Assembly: GCA_033398695.1 (NCBI GenBank) | Contig: CM065801.1 | Location: 101,239,170 to 101,303,169, forward strand | Source of the DNA: Orobanche coerulescens | Taxonomy: Eukaryota > Streptophyta > Magnoliopsida > Lamiales > Orobanchaceae | Direction: 5' to 3' | Length of the DNA stretch: 64,000 bases | Shown: one piece after another, positions 44,951 through 56,192 of the stretch | Position numbering within the stretch: the stretch's first letter is position 1 | Layout of the letters: each line of letters begins with the position of its first letter | The notes under the pieces: model-generated | Told to the model about the DNA's origin: nothing | The model's input: only the letters and a program-made list of their open reading frames with translations | The model's database searches: none | Position numbers and translations under genes: made by a program

Positions 44951-45848
44951 GCGTGGTAGGTGGTGGGAACCTTCCTCGTGGTCAACTTTCGGGGCGAGGG
45001 TATCTTTATATATCAACTTTTGAGATTCCTCACGTTACTTTCACGTGAAATCATCCCTCACTTATATATCATCTCTCTCTCCATCCCTCACCTCACCTTC
45101 CCTCTCTCCCTCTCGGCAGCTTCTCCTCTCTTCTTGCTGTCATCCCTCACCTCGCCAGCTCCCTCTCGTCTCTCCATCCTCCTCTCCGTCATTTTCTTTT
45201 CGGCAAGGCGGAAACTTGAGGACGGGCCGGTTTCTCCATTTTTTCCGGCGAGCTTGAGTTCGGCGGGCAGGCAGCTCACGACCGGAGCTCGGCGGCGGCC
45301 TGGTCGGAATTTCCGAACCGGAAGGCTGCAAACCCGGTCGACGTGTTCCGGCATTTTTTTTCTTCTTTCGGCGAGACGGCAGGCACCGGCTTCTCCATTC
45401 TTTCCGGCGACCGGAGGTAGAGCCGACGTCTCTGACGGCGACTGGAGCTCGGCGGCGGCCGATCGGAATTTCCGGGTCGGGAGACATTATAAATCCGGTC
45501 GATATGAAGTATTCCGACATTTTTCTTCCGGCGAAGCGGAGCTCGGGCGTCCGGCGTTCTTCATGGTTTCCGGCCATGGACGGAGCTCCATTGATTCCGG
45601 CGACCAGAGGTGGTTTTTGTCCGAAACGGACGGCGGAACGGAAGTTTGACATTCTTCCGGCGAAGAGTTGCAACGGAGATGGTGAAAACCGGCCATAGAT
45701 GTAAACGGACCGGAGTTGGACGAAGTCCGGCGGGTCAATTTTTCCGGCGGTCGATTTCCGGCATGAGAGTTTTTTTTTCTCTTTCTTCATTTAGGAGGGC
45801 GATCGGCACGTAAGTTTTGTGTGTGAGTTTTTTTTCATTCTTTCTTCA

Positions 45849-46065
45849 GTTATATATATATATATATTAGGTGTGGTGTAATATGTATATATATATATGT
45901 GTTGTGCAGTGATTGTGTGTGTGTGTTGTGTGTTTTATGTATATATATATATATATATATGAGCAGTGTGTGTGTGTTGTGTGTTTTATGTATTTATATA
46001 TATATATGAGTTGTATATATATATATATATATGTAATATATATTATATATATATGTATGTATACG
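45849..46065. repeat. TA and TG microsatellites in the Chromo-4 LTR
   Basis: Several (TA)n runs alternate with TGTGTGTG and GTTGTGTGTTTTATGTAT units, two or three times. Run lengths differ from the 3' LTR (51416-51625), one of the few differences between the two LTRs. Confidence 0.9.
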
Positions 46066-48459
46066 GATAAATACGAGTATAGTATGTGTTCGTGTTGGAA
46101 TCAGAATTATCTATTGTGTTGTTTTCGGTCGATATCGTGTTATCGAATGAATTGTATTTCATTCAAGGTTGTTCGAGTGCTTGTGATTGACGGAGGACGC
46201 GTTGATCGATTCGTGGTAGGACGTTGATCGTGGAAGGACTTTCTCGCCTTCGGTTTGAGGCAAGTTTTATACTTGTACTGGTCAATGAGATTAATGTTAT
46301 CATGTATGTGTATGAATGTGTGTATCATTTCGAGACTTGGTCTCTTTGTGATTTTGTTGATATCAGGGGATTGTTTGATACGATACCCTTCGGCAAATTA
46401 TGCCAAATATTATTGTTGTTCGTAAATGGCTGATTTAAGGCATTGCGGTACTTGTTGATAATATTGTTGTCGATAGCCGGTTCGCGGTATCGACATATCG
46501 ATTTTTATTGTTGATTGATGTTTCTTCGAGATATTGTTGTCGATAGCCGGTTCGCGGCATCGACATATCGATTGTTATTATTGATTGACGTTCCATCAAT
46601 ATATTTTTTTTGTGAATCGTCGTTATTGATATCAGTGTTTTTCTATTGATGTCGTTTTGGCCAATTGAAGGCATTGACGTATTCGATTATCATCTTCGTT
46701 ATCGGTAACCGATTAAAGGTGCCGAGACATCCGTTGTATAATTGTTATCGGTTAACCGTTTTGAAGGTAATCGATATATTGAATTGGGATTATCAAAGAT
46801 AATTCCCATCCGTTGTATAATTATTATCGATTGTCCGCTCTAACGGTAATCGATATATTGAATTGGGATTATCAAATATAATTTCCACCCGTTGTCAAAA
46901 AGATAATTCCCATCCGTTGTATAATTGTTATCGATTGGCCATTCTACGGTAATCGAAGTATTGAATTGGGATTATCAACGATAATTCCCATCCGTTGAAT
47001 CATTATTGTCGTGTTGACCGATTCAAGGCAACACACTATTATTCTTGTGAACTCGGTAATTTTGTGATCTTTGAAGGTTGAGGATTTTCCCAATTGTTGT
47101 GTTGTGATCGTTGCTCGTGTTAATTGGTCCTTAGGGATTTTGATCCCGGGATGGTTGTTTCGAATATTGTCGGTCGTGTCGATCTTTCATTATTCGTGTC
47201 ATCGTTCACTTGGTGAGTCGTATGATTTGTTTTGGATGTGTTATCCTTTGAGTTTCGTTGTCATGTTGTATCGTGACATATCCGGAGTCATATCTACGTT
47301 CCGATTGGATATTGTGTAGGATTTTTAGCCGGGCACATATATAGTCATGCGTGAATATTTTCCGTGAAAGGCTGTGCACACGAGACGTAGTTCGTTGAGG
47401 CTAATTAGGTACATTGTCCCACGTATATCCTGGATTCCGTATACGGGGTGGACATGTGCACTGACACATATTCGGATCGGGCGTACTGTGATGTCCATCA
47501 TTGAGCCATACAATTTTGTTCGTTCATAGTCCATTTAAATGATTGGATGTGTTCGATATTTTGTGACTGATTGTTTCATACGCCCGAGGGGTATGTTCGA
47601 CAGTCAGGTTTGTTTATTTGAGATCTGTATTGTGATGATTTACTGACTTGTTCGGCTTTGAGCCATCATGATATTTCTGACTTCGGGCATTCGGCTTCGT
47701 GCCATCGTGATATTTTGGCAGCTTCGGCTGAGGGCTTTCAGGCCATTGTGATGTAACGGTATTTCCGTTTGAGCCTTCGGGCATTGTGATCCTTATTTAT
47801 TTCAGCGTTGGATTGATTTACCTTCGGGTAATGTATTGTTGTGTTCTATATTGATGATTCGCCGTTGGGCACTTATGTTCTAACCTATTGAGCAGGTATT
47901 GATCGTATGCCATGGGCATAATATTCCACGAATGCTCGATTCTTACTTTGGTTTGTGAGCATCTCGTACTACCATTGTTGTACTATTTATTCTGCCTTTG
48001 GATGCATATCATGTTGTGCATGTACTTGATATTCATTATACTGGATGGCTGACCCCGTGGGGGCGGAACATGTTTTCATGTTTTAGGTACTTGCGAGGAG
48101 AGAGTTGAGACACAGGGGCATGACGATGGCGACGAGGCATTCGAGCGATACTAGTCCGAGATATTTTGGTGTTCATGTTGGTCATACAGTTGGAGTACTC
48201 CATTTTTGTTCAGTCGTTGTCATTTTGTATTATCCGAGCAAGGCTCGTGAACGTTGTTGTATTTTTATTTTGGCCATGTAGGCCCATCCTTGTCGTTGAA
48301 ATTCCATATCGGAATAGTATGTCGGACGTCATAGTAGGGTCTGTGATTTCCTATTTTGGTCAGTTTATTGTATTTTAGTCGTGTTCGCCTGGTGGATCAC
48401 CTGAGGTGGGGTCCACGGAACTGTAATAACCCAATGGGATTTGGGGGTGTTACAGAAGA

Positions 48460-48470
48460 TGGTATCAGAG
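48460..48470 (+). other. Chromo-4 primer binding site
   Basis: TGGTATCAGAG follows the LTR by five bases and matches the tRNA-Met complement core, although the next base is A rather than C. Confidence 0.85.
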
Positions 48471-48914
48471 ATTTGGGTTGTGAGAAACCCTGGCTTGTGT
48501 GTTATGTGGCTCTACCAAGGCGGTAGTAGCGGGTTTGTCGAGTTATGACAACAGACGATCGGGTTTTGTGAGTCGTGATAGTTGGACGACCGTATGAGTC
48601 ATTCTTTCATCGAGTCGTAAATCGGTGAAGACTAGTATCGCAAGACCTCGAAGCTTCGTATGACCTGTGTAAGGACTCTATTCTCTTTTATGTGCATACA
48701 TTCATTATGTCATTGATTAAACCTGTTTTGTTGACACTTGTATGTGACGATCGGGTACGATTGATTTATGATTATTTGCTTTGGAGCGTGTGGGCTCTAT
48801 ATCGTCTATGATTAGCGTGATCGATGTGATCGTTTATCTGTTGAGTATGTATACTCATGTTTGGCGTTGACCTAGCATTCTGGCCGTTGAGGCATATTTG
48901 AGCTGTGGTCATGA

Positions 48915-49590
48915 TTGAACGTTATTCTTTCAGTCTGGAAAGAGGACGTGACAGAGGGGGTAGAGGCCGCAGCGTGGGCCGACACCCGAAACCTCGTACC
49001 AATAATTTGGTGGCTGACGAATCATTTTTGGAGTTGTGCTCGAGAACCCACCGATCGTGATTATGTTTGGATCGGGTTCAAGACTCTCATGTTAGAGAGG
49101 TATTATCCGGCTCCACTTCGTGAAGCCAAGTTGTCGGAGGTTTTGAACCCCGAATCCGTCGAGGACGAGGGTGTTATTGTTATTGCTGAGAAGTTTCAAG
49201 GACTTCTTTAGTTTCTTCTGGTGAGAGGACTAGGATGCCGATTCGTTCAGAGGGACATCGAGCTCCGACGTCCAAGAGGTCATTTCCTAGTCGGCTTCGT
49301 ACTGGGAAAGTATTTTCTTCCTGTGCGAGTTCGACTGTTGTTTGTTTTAATTGTGATTCAGCGGGGCATGTTAGTACTCTATGTACAGTGCCAGCTATTA
49401 TTTATTTTTCTGTGTCGGAGGTAGGGACACCTTCAGAATACTGCAGGAGTTCTAGTGCCAGTAGATCTCGAGAGAGCTCATGGGCCTCGAGAGATTTTGT
49501 CACTTCAGTCCGTACTTCATCCAAGGGGTCATATCGGGCTTCGGGAGCCAGAGGTATGGACACCCGAGGGGGAGTAGCGAGTTCAGATTA
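48915..49590 (+). pseudogene. Chromo-4 gag remnant with CCHC zinc knuckle
   Basis: Frame 48915-49211 keeps a capsid-like stretch (FKTLMLERYYPAPLREAKLSE), typical of chromovirus gag. It ends at a TAG. After a frame change, 49235-49591 carries a single zinc knuckle CFNCDSAGHVSTLC (about residues 42-55 of that frame) within a Ser/Arg-rich region. No protease or RT follows. Because the LTRs are nearly identical but gag is already broken, the element was probably moved in trans while defective. Confidence 0.75.
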
Positions 49591-50223
49591 GGGTCTTCCT
49601 CGAGTCGATGAGATCGAGGAGCTCGATGATCTGGAGGATGTTGATTCCGGGTACATTTGAGATGTAACCTTGATTTGTATTTTCCTTGTCTTTCGGATTG
49701 ATGTTTGACTCGGTCTGTATTTTATTATTGTGGTTGCGAACCATTTATGGCTGATCTATCTTGTTATCATTATATCTGAGAATCTTGACACTTGAGTCAT
49801 TTGAGGTGATTTTCTTTCTTTTTGGTCCTGTACCCGAGATTTTTGTGATGATCTGGGTAATCGTTCATTGTGATTCGAGACATCAAGTCGTGAGGACTTG
49901 GGTGCACGTTCGATATAGTCCCGAGGACTATGTCTGTGTTGTTATTTTTCTTTTGTGGTGCGACTTCCTGGCTGGTCTCTAGCAGGAGTCATGATTCGGC
50001 TAATCTCGCATTGAATTGAGTGTCTTTATCACTTGATTTTTTTTCGCCTTGTTCAGGCAGATGAGACGTGGGGACCCGTGGGGTCGGCCCAGTTGCTTAG
50101 GCAGAATTGCTCGTATTGAGGAGTATTCCTGGAGATGTTGTTTTCTTATCCTGATGGATAGTCCGTGCCCCGACTTGTGCACCCTGAGTTTCGGGGACGA
50201 AACTCTTTTTAAGGGGGGGAGTA
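49591..50223 (+). other. Chromo-4 3' interior and polypurine tract
   Basis: No ORF with a recognisable motif. GGGGACGAAACTC then TTTTTAAGGGGGGGAGTA at about 50206-50223 form the PPT before the 3' LTR. Confidence 0.75.
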
Positions 50224-53200
50224 TGTAATATTCGGGGGTAATTTTTTTTTCGTGTTACTGTTGAGTTGTACGTATTCATTTGGAATTGTACAAGTGTTGT
50301 TGTTTGGACCGATACAATTTATATTGTATTAAAATATTTCGGGATCGAAATATTTTACTGGTCGACGGTTTGGTTTCGTCTTTTGGTTGTTGTTTGGCGA
50401 GTTTGGAATTTTGGCTAAGTTTATAGCCATAGCGTACGCTACCCATGTAGCATTACGTACGCTAATTTGTTGCGATTACGTACGATACGCCCTGAGGTTA
50501 CGTACGTAATGCGTGGTAGGTGGTGGGAACCTTCCTCGTGGTCAACTTTTGGGGCGAGGGTATCTTTATATATCAACTTTTGAGATTCCTCACGTTACTT
50601 TCACGTGAAATCATCCCTCACTTATATATCATCTCTCTCTCCATCCCTCACCTCACCTTCCCTCTCTCCCTCTCGGCAGCTTCTCCTCTCTTCTTGCTGT
50701 CATCCCTCACCTCGCCAGCTCCCTCTCGTCTCTCCATCCTCCTCTCCGTCATTTTCTTTTCGGCAAGGCGGAAACTTGAGGACGGGCCGGTTTCTCCATT
50801 TTTTCCGGCGAGCTTGAGTTCGGCGGGCAGGCAGCTCACGACCGGAGCTCGGCGGCGGCCTGGTCGGAATTTCCGAACCGGAAGGCTGCAAACCCGGTCG
50901 ACGTGTTCCGGCATTTTTTTCTTCTTCCGGCGAGACGGCAGGCACCGGCTTCTCCATTTTTTCCGGCGACCGGAGGTAGAGCCGACGTCTCTGACGGCGA
51001 CTGGAGCTCGGCGGCGGCCGATCGGAATTTCCGGGTCGGGAGACATTATAAATCCGGTCGATATGAAGTATTCCGGCATTTTTCTTCCGGCGAAGCGGAG
51101 CTCGGGCGTCCGGCGTTCTTCATGGTTTCCGGCCATGGACGGAGCTCCATTGATTCCGGCGACCGGAGGTGGTTTTTGTCCGAAACGGACGGCGGAACGG
51201 AAGTTTGACATTCTTCCGGCGAAGAGTTGCAACGGAGATGGTGAAAACCGGCCATAGATGTAAACGGACCGGAGTTGGACGAAGTCCGGCGGGTCAATTT
51301 TTCCGGCGGTCGATTTCCGGCATGAGAGTTTTTTTTTCTCTTTCTTCATTTCCGGGACTGGGCGATCGGCTTCTGTAAGTTTTGTGTGTGAGTTTTTTTT
51401 CTTTCTTTCTTCAGTTATATATATATATATATATATTAGGTGTGGTGTAATATGTATATATATATATGTGTTGTGCAGTGATTGTGTGTGTGTGTTGTGT
51501 GTTTTATGTATATATATATATATATATGAGCAGTGTGTGTGTGTTGTGTGTTTTATGTATTTATATATATATATGAGTTGTATATATATATATATATGTA
51601 ATATATATTATATATATATACGTATGTATACGGATAAATACGAGTATAGTATGTGTTCGTGTTGGAATCAGAATTATCTATTGTGTTGTTTTCGGTCGAT
51701 ATCGTGTTATCGAATGAATTGTATTTCATTCAAGGTTGTTCGAGTGCTTGTGATTGACGGAGGACGCGTTGATCGATTCGTGGTAGGACGTTGATCGTGG
51801 AAGGACTTTCTCGCCTTCGGTTTGAGGCAAGTTTTATACTTATCTGTCAATGAGATTTTTGTTTTCATGTTTGTGTTTGAATGTGTGTATCATTTCGAGA
51901 CTTGGTCTCTTTGTGATTTTGTTGATATCAGGGGATTGTTTGATACGATACCCTTCGGCAAATTATGCCAAATATTATTGTTGTTCGTAAATGGCTGATT
52001 TAAGGCATTGCGGTACTTGTTGATAATATTGTTGTCGATAGCCGGTTCGCGGTATCGACATATCGATTTTTATTGTTGATTGATGTTTCTTCGAGATATT
52101 GTTGTCGATAGTCGGCATGCATCGACATATCGATTGTTATTATTGATTGACGTTCCATCAAGATATTTTTTTGTGAATCGTCGTTATTGATATCAGTGTT
52201 TTTCTATTGATGTCGTTTTGGCCAATTGAAGGCATCGACGTATTCGATTATCATCTTCGTTATCGGTAACCGATTAAAGGTGCCGAGACATCCGTTGTAT
52301 AATTGTTATCGGTTAACCGTTCTGAAGGTAATCGATATATTGAATTGGGATTATCAAAGATAATTCCCATCCGTTGTATAATTATTATCGATTGTCCGCT
52401 CTAACGGTAATCGATATATTGAATTGGGATTATCAAATATAATTTCCACCCGTTGTCAAAAAGATAATTCCCATCCGTTGTATAATTGTTATCGATTGGC
52501 CATTCTACGGTAATCGAAGTATTGAATTGGGATTATCAACGATAATTCCCATCCGTTGAATCATTATTGTCGTGTTGACCGATTCAAGGCAACACACTAT
52601 TATTCTTGTGAACTCGGTAATTTTGTGATCTTTGAAGGTTGAGGATTTTCCCGAACTGTTGTGTTGTGATCGTTGCTCGTGTTAATTGGTCCTTAGGGAT
52701 TTTGATCCCAGGATGGTTGTTTCGAATATTGTCGGTCGTGTCGATCTTTCATTATTCGTGTCATCGTTCACTTGGTGAGTCGTATGATTTGTTTTGGATG
52801 TGTTATCCTTTGAGTTTCGTTGTCATGTTGTATCGTGACATATCCGGAGTCATATCTACGTTCCGATTGGATATTGTGTAGGATTTTTAGCCGGGCACAT
52901 ATATAGTCATGCGTGAATATTTTCCGTGAAAGGCTGTGCACACGAGACGTAGTTCGTTGAGGCTAATTAGGTACATTGTCCCACGTATATCCTGGATTCC
53001 GTATACGGGGTGGACATGTGCACTAACACATATTCGGATCGGGCGTACTGTGATGTCCATCATTGAGCCATACAATTTTGTTCGTTCATAGTCCATTTAA
53101 ATGATTGGATGTGTTCGATATTTTGTGACTGATTGTTTCATACGCCCGAGGGGTATGTTCGACAGTCAGGTTTGTTTCTTTGAGATCTGTATTGTGATGA

Positions 53201-54013
53201 TTTACAGCTTCGGGCTGTTCGGCTTTCAGGCCATCATGATATTTTTACAATTCGGCTTCGAGCCATCGTGATATTTTGGCGGCTTATTTGAGGGCTTTTA
53301 GGCCATTGTGATGTAACGGTATTTCCGTTTGAGCCTTCGGGCATTGTGATCCTTATTTATTTCAGCGTTGGATTGATTTACCTTCGGGTAATGTATTGTT
53401 GTGTTCTATATTGATGATTCGCCGTTGGGCACTTATGTTCTAACCTATTGAGCAGGTATTGATCGTATGCCATGGGCATAATATTCCACGAATGCTCGAT
53501 TCTTACTTTGGTTTGTGAGCATCTCGTACTACCATTGTTGTACTATTTATTCTGCCTTTGGATGCATATCATGTTGTGCATGTACTTGATATTCATTATC
53601 TTTGGATGGTGACCCAGTGGGGCGGAACATGTTTTCATGTTTTAGGTACTTGCGAGGAGAGAGTTGAGACACAGGGGCATGACGATGGCGACGAGGCATT
53701 CGAGCGATACTAGTCCGAGATATTTTGGTGTTCATGTTGGTCATACAGTTGGAGTACTCCATTTTTGTTCAGTCGTTGTCATTTTGTATTATCCGAGCAA
53801 GGCTCGTGAACGTTGTTGTATTTTTATTTTGGCCATGTAGGCCCATCCTTGTCGTTGAAATTCCATATCGGAATAGTATGTCGGACGTCATAGTAGGGTC
53901 TGTGATTTCCTATTTTGGTCAGTTTATTGTATTTTAGTCGTGTTCGCCTGGTGGATCACCTGAGGTGGGGTCCACGGCACTGTAATAACCCAATGGTATT
54001 TGGGGGTGTTACA
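50224..54013 (+). repeat. Chromo-4 3' LTR (3790 bp)
   Basis: Partner of 44664-48454. It ends GGGGGTGTTACA and is followed by CATCT. It carries the same leader, microsatellites and internal repeats. Confidence 0.92.
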
Positions 54014-55144
54014 CATCTAAGGTCTAGAGGTATATTTCTATCCCCTAGAACAACTTAGAGTGAAGAACATTTGATCTAATCAAATATATTTTCTTTCGAA
54101 ATATATGAAGACCATAAATATCGTCATTTATTGGCCAAATAAATAAAGATTTGTAAAACAATGAAAATCACACACAATAATAAGTAATTCATAATAGATC
54201 TTTATACAAACTTAAATAACATGACTAACCTTGTTTATAATCCCAACTTAGGTAACTTAGCCCATTAAGGGTTTATTCAACATATTGCAAGTTTGAGTGG
54301 TTATTAATAGTTGAAAAAGAGAAAGAATTGATCCTAACTCCCTTAGTAGATAAAGGATAAAGAAGAAATAAACTCCCTCAACAACATAAGATAAACCACA
54401 CTTACACAAATCACTCAAGAACACAAGTGTGTTCTTCACACAAAAAGAAAAAGTATTACAAAGTGAGAAAATATAAGATGAATGATCAATAATGATGGAT
54501 CTAAGGGGTCTATTTATACACATAAAGTCATCTAATAGTTCCAAAACTCCAGCATTATTACATTAGATCGGATCAATGCCAGCCATCCCCTCAATAATAG
54601 ACCAAAAATATAAAAAATTAGATAATGATCACAATCTGTCAAGAGTTACGGCCGTAACATTGAGGAGTTACGACCGTAACTATGATGACTTACGGCCGTA
54701 ATATTGAGGAGTTACGGCCGTAATATGGCTTCATAAATTTGCATTTTTGTGAGTTACGCCTGTACATGCCCCTATGGAGTTTCAGACTTCATTTTCAGCC
54801 CAGAATTTCTTAGACTTTGCGTTTTTGCTCCAAATCTTCTTCGGATGATAATTTTTGATACTTAACTCTGATTTTGAATCCAGAAAGACTGTCGAACTTG
54901 TCTCGGAAAGCCCTACAACATGAATACATAAAAAATTCAACAAAGAGATTATACTATAAACATGTTATTTCTTGAGTAAATCAGTAATTCAATCCGATTA
55001 AGACTAAATTTACATCCTCATTTGATAAATAATAAAATTATTAAAAGCTAATTAATTCTAAGCAAAAATGAGTAGACTAGCTCAATTATGGGTGAAATAT
55101 ATCGATATAAACCATGGATAAGTGTATAAAAATGACACTTATCA
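54014..55144 (-). repeat. Athila-LC right LTR, second part
   Basis: It matches 31312-32021 and 40581-40999, with TATAAATA on the minus strand at 54511-54518 and the TTACGGCCGTAA palindromes near 54644-54723. It ends ACTTATCA, followed by GATAT. Confidence 0.92.
54511..54518 (-). promoter_or_regulatory. Athila-LC TATA box in the 5' LTR
   Basis: TATAAATA on the minus strand, directed toward the cargo ORFs. It is now about 10.6 kb from the first cargo ATG because Chromo-4 lies between; it was originally about 1.2 kb away. Confidence 0.5.
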
Positions 55145-56077
55145 GATATCTAACTTATTGTGACATTAGATATCTAAATTAATTTATTAGATAAATTAAT
55201 TTACGGCCTAATGAATTAAATAAATTACTGGGTGATTAATTTAATTCATGAATATAATTATTTCTTGGAGAAATTAATTATGTTATTATGTATTTGATAT
55301 GATTAATTAATTTGAATAATTAATCGATATAAATACATCAGAATGGGATAGGAGTTTATCTGTTTGGACTCACGGGAGTTCGAAATGGACCGAACTCGCC
55401 CGGCTCCTTCTAGATGGCTGCCCATTTCCTCCCCTTTTCCTTAGTCCTTGTCTCTACCTTAATTGGTGGGAGACATAAGGTATCTAGGGGAAAAGATATG
55501 TGGAGATATCTTGAGGGTGGGTGATTTGGTTGAAGAATAAAAGTGGGAAGACAAACTCTCACTTGGACCCTTGCATTCCAACTGTAAGTTAGAGAGAGTG
55601 AGAGAGAAAATAATTTTTCTTAAGTCTTCCTCTAGTTCTTTACCTTGTTCTTGAGTTCTCTTGGAGAAAATTCAAGATATATTGAGAGATAGTGAGTTAT
55701 ACACTTAGAGTGTTAAAATCACAATCAAAAGCTTCATCACCCTAGCTCTAGCCGTATCCTTGGAGGATAGCAAGGTGATCCTTGTTCTGTTCATTTCTCC
55801 GGCACGTGGAAAGTAGAGACACGGTCCTTTCGGCATTGGATCATCCAAGAGCTTGGAGCAAATTTGATCGTAGGGAATTCAACTAAAGCTTGGGGAATTG
55901 CTCAAGAGAAGGAATCCATTTAATCAACGGACTACAAGGGTAAGTTTCTTGTATCTCTTGTGTTTCGTTTAATATTCGATATACGTAGCTTGATCGATCC
56001 TTGTAGGGATTCGGATTGAATTAATTTTTATTTTACCGCTTCCGATGGGCCTTCGATTTAGGCACCGAATTCCAACA
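55145..56077 (+). repeat. Copia-A 3' LTR, second part
   Basis: It resumes at the duplicated GATAT and matches 4566-5194 plus 20481-20777. It ends TCCAACA and is followed by the TGTAC duplication (56078-56082). Confidence 0.92.
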
Positions 56078-56082
56078 TGTAC

Positions 56083-56192
56083 AACAACAACTCAACATTA
56101 GTCTTCCGCTACACAGATAACTTTGAAAAATATACAACTTATTATATCCTCCTTTTTCTAAGATGTTTACTGTATACTCTGTGACCATCATT
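56083..56192 (+). other. Short stretch of unclear origin, possibly the rest of the element X LTR
   Basis: It lies between the Copia-A target duplication and the Athila RT fragment. It should continue element X from 3516. No motif fixes the LTR end. Confidence 0.35.

Larger units (their letters stand above)
44664..48454 (+). repeat. Chromo-4 5' LTR (3791 bp)
   Basis: It contains ACGTACG-type palindromes (44871-44950), a TATATATC box near 45008, a pyrimidine-rich then CCGGCGA-rich leader (45060-45770) and TA/TG microsatellites (45849-46065). Internal repeats of ATTGTTGTCGATAGCCGG (two copies, about 46462-46590) and TTGAATTGGGATTATCAA (three copies, about 46774-46980) follow. Long ORFs open on both strands at 44960-45790 reflect the low-complexity GC-rich composition. 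Confidence 0.92.
44664..54013 (+). mobile_element. Chromo-4, young gag-only chromovirus-like element
   Basis: It has LTRs of 3791 bp (44664-48454) and 3790 bp (50224-54013), nearly identical apart from microsatellite length and a few substitutions. The flanks are CATCT on both sides (44659-44663 and 54014-54018). The PBS is at 48460 and the PPT before 50224. The 1.77 kb interior holds only gag remains with one zinc knuckle and no pol. It is non-autonomous and the youngest insertion in the window. It lies antisense to the Athila-LC cargo and separates that cargo from the Athila-LC TATA box. Confidence 0.9.
30822..55144 (-). mobile_element. Athila-LC, non-autonomous Athila-like element carrying two cargo ORFs
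   Basis: It is flanked by GATAT on both sides (30817-30821 and 55145-55149). On the minus strand its 5' LTR is 55144 to 44170, then comes a tRNA-Asp-type PBS, a 207-codon virus-like ORF, a LOG-like gene, a non-coding stretch, the PPT and the 3' LTR (40999 to 30822). With the chromovirus inserts removed the LTRs are 1619 and 1620 bp. About 3.3 percent divergence was counted over 490 bases. The interior is only 3.17 kb with no gag or pol, so mobilisation would need proteins from an autonomous Athila-type relative. PBS and PPT sequences are typical of the Athila/Tat branch. Confidence 0.88.
3517..56077 (+). mobile_element. Copia-A, complete Ty1/copia element split by nested insertions
   Basis: Its parts in order are: 5' LTR (3517-5194 plus 20481-20777), tRNA-Met-type PBS, a 1.75 kb leader, gag, protease, integrase, reverse transcriptase and RNase H, PPT, and 3' LTR (29770-30821 plus 55150-56077). 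With the inserts removed the LTRs are 1975 and 1980 bp. The first 505 bases of the two LTRs differ at about 37 positions, so this is an old insertion. The 5' terminus reads TTTTAGG where the 3' LTR has TGTTAGG, so the terminal TG has mutated. The pol order integrase before RT is diagnostic of copia. Many stops and frameshifts make it inactive. Confidence 0.9.

Noticed and set aside
44960..45649. 229-codon plus-strand ORF (and the 245-codon version at 50520-51257) as a protein gene
   Set aside because: It lies wholly inside an LTR, is low-complexity and Ser/Leu/Arg-rich, is frameshifted between the two LTR copies, and is matched by equally long frames on the other strand.
45140..45790. 216-codon minus-strand ORF (and 233-codon version at 50648-51349)
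   Set aside because: It mirrors the plus-strand frame in GC-rich repetitive sequence; no motif and not stable between LTRs.
45913..46227. ORF of Tyr/Ile/Cys repeats (also 51384-51794)
   Set aside because: Translation of TA/TG microsatellites.
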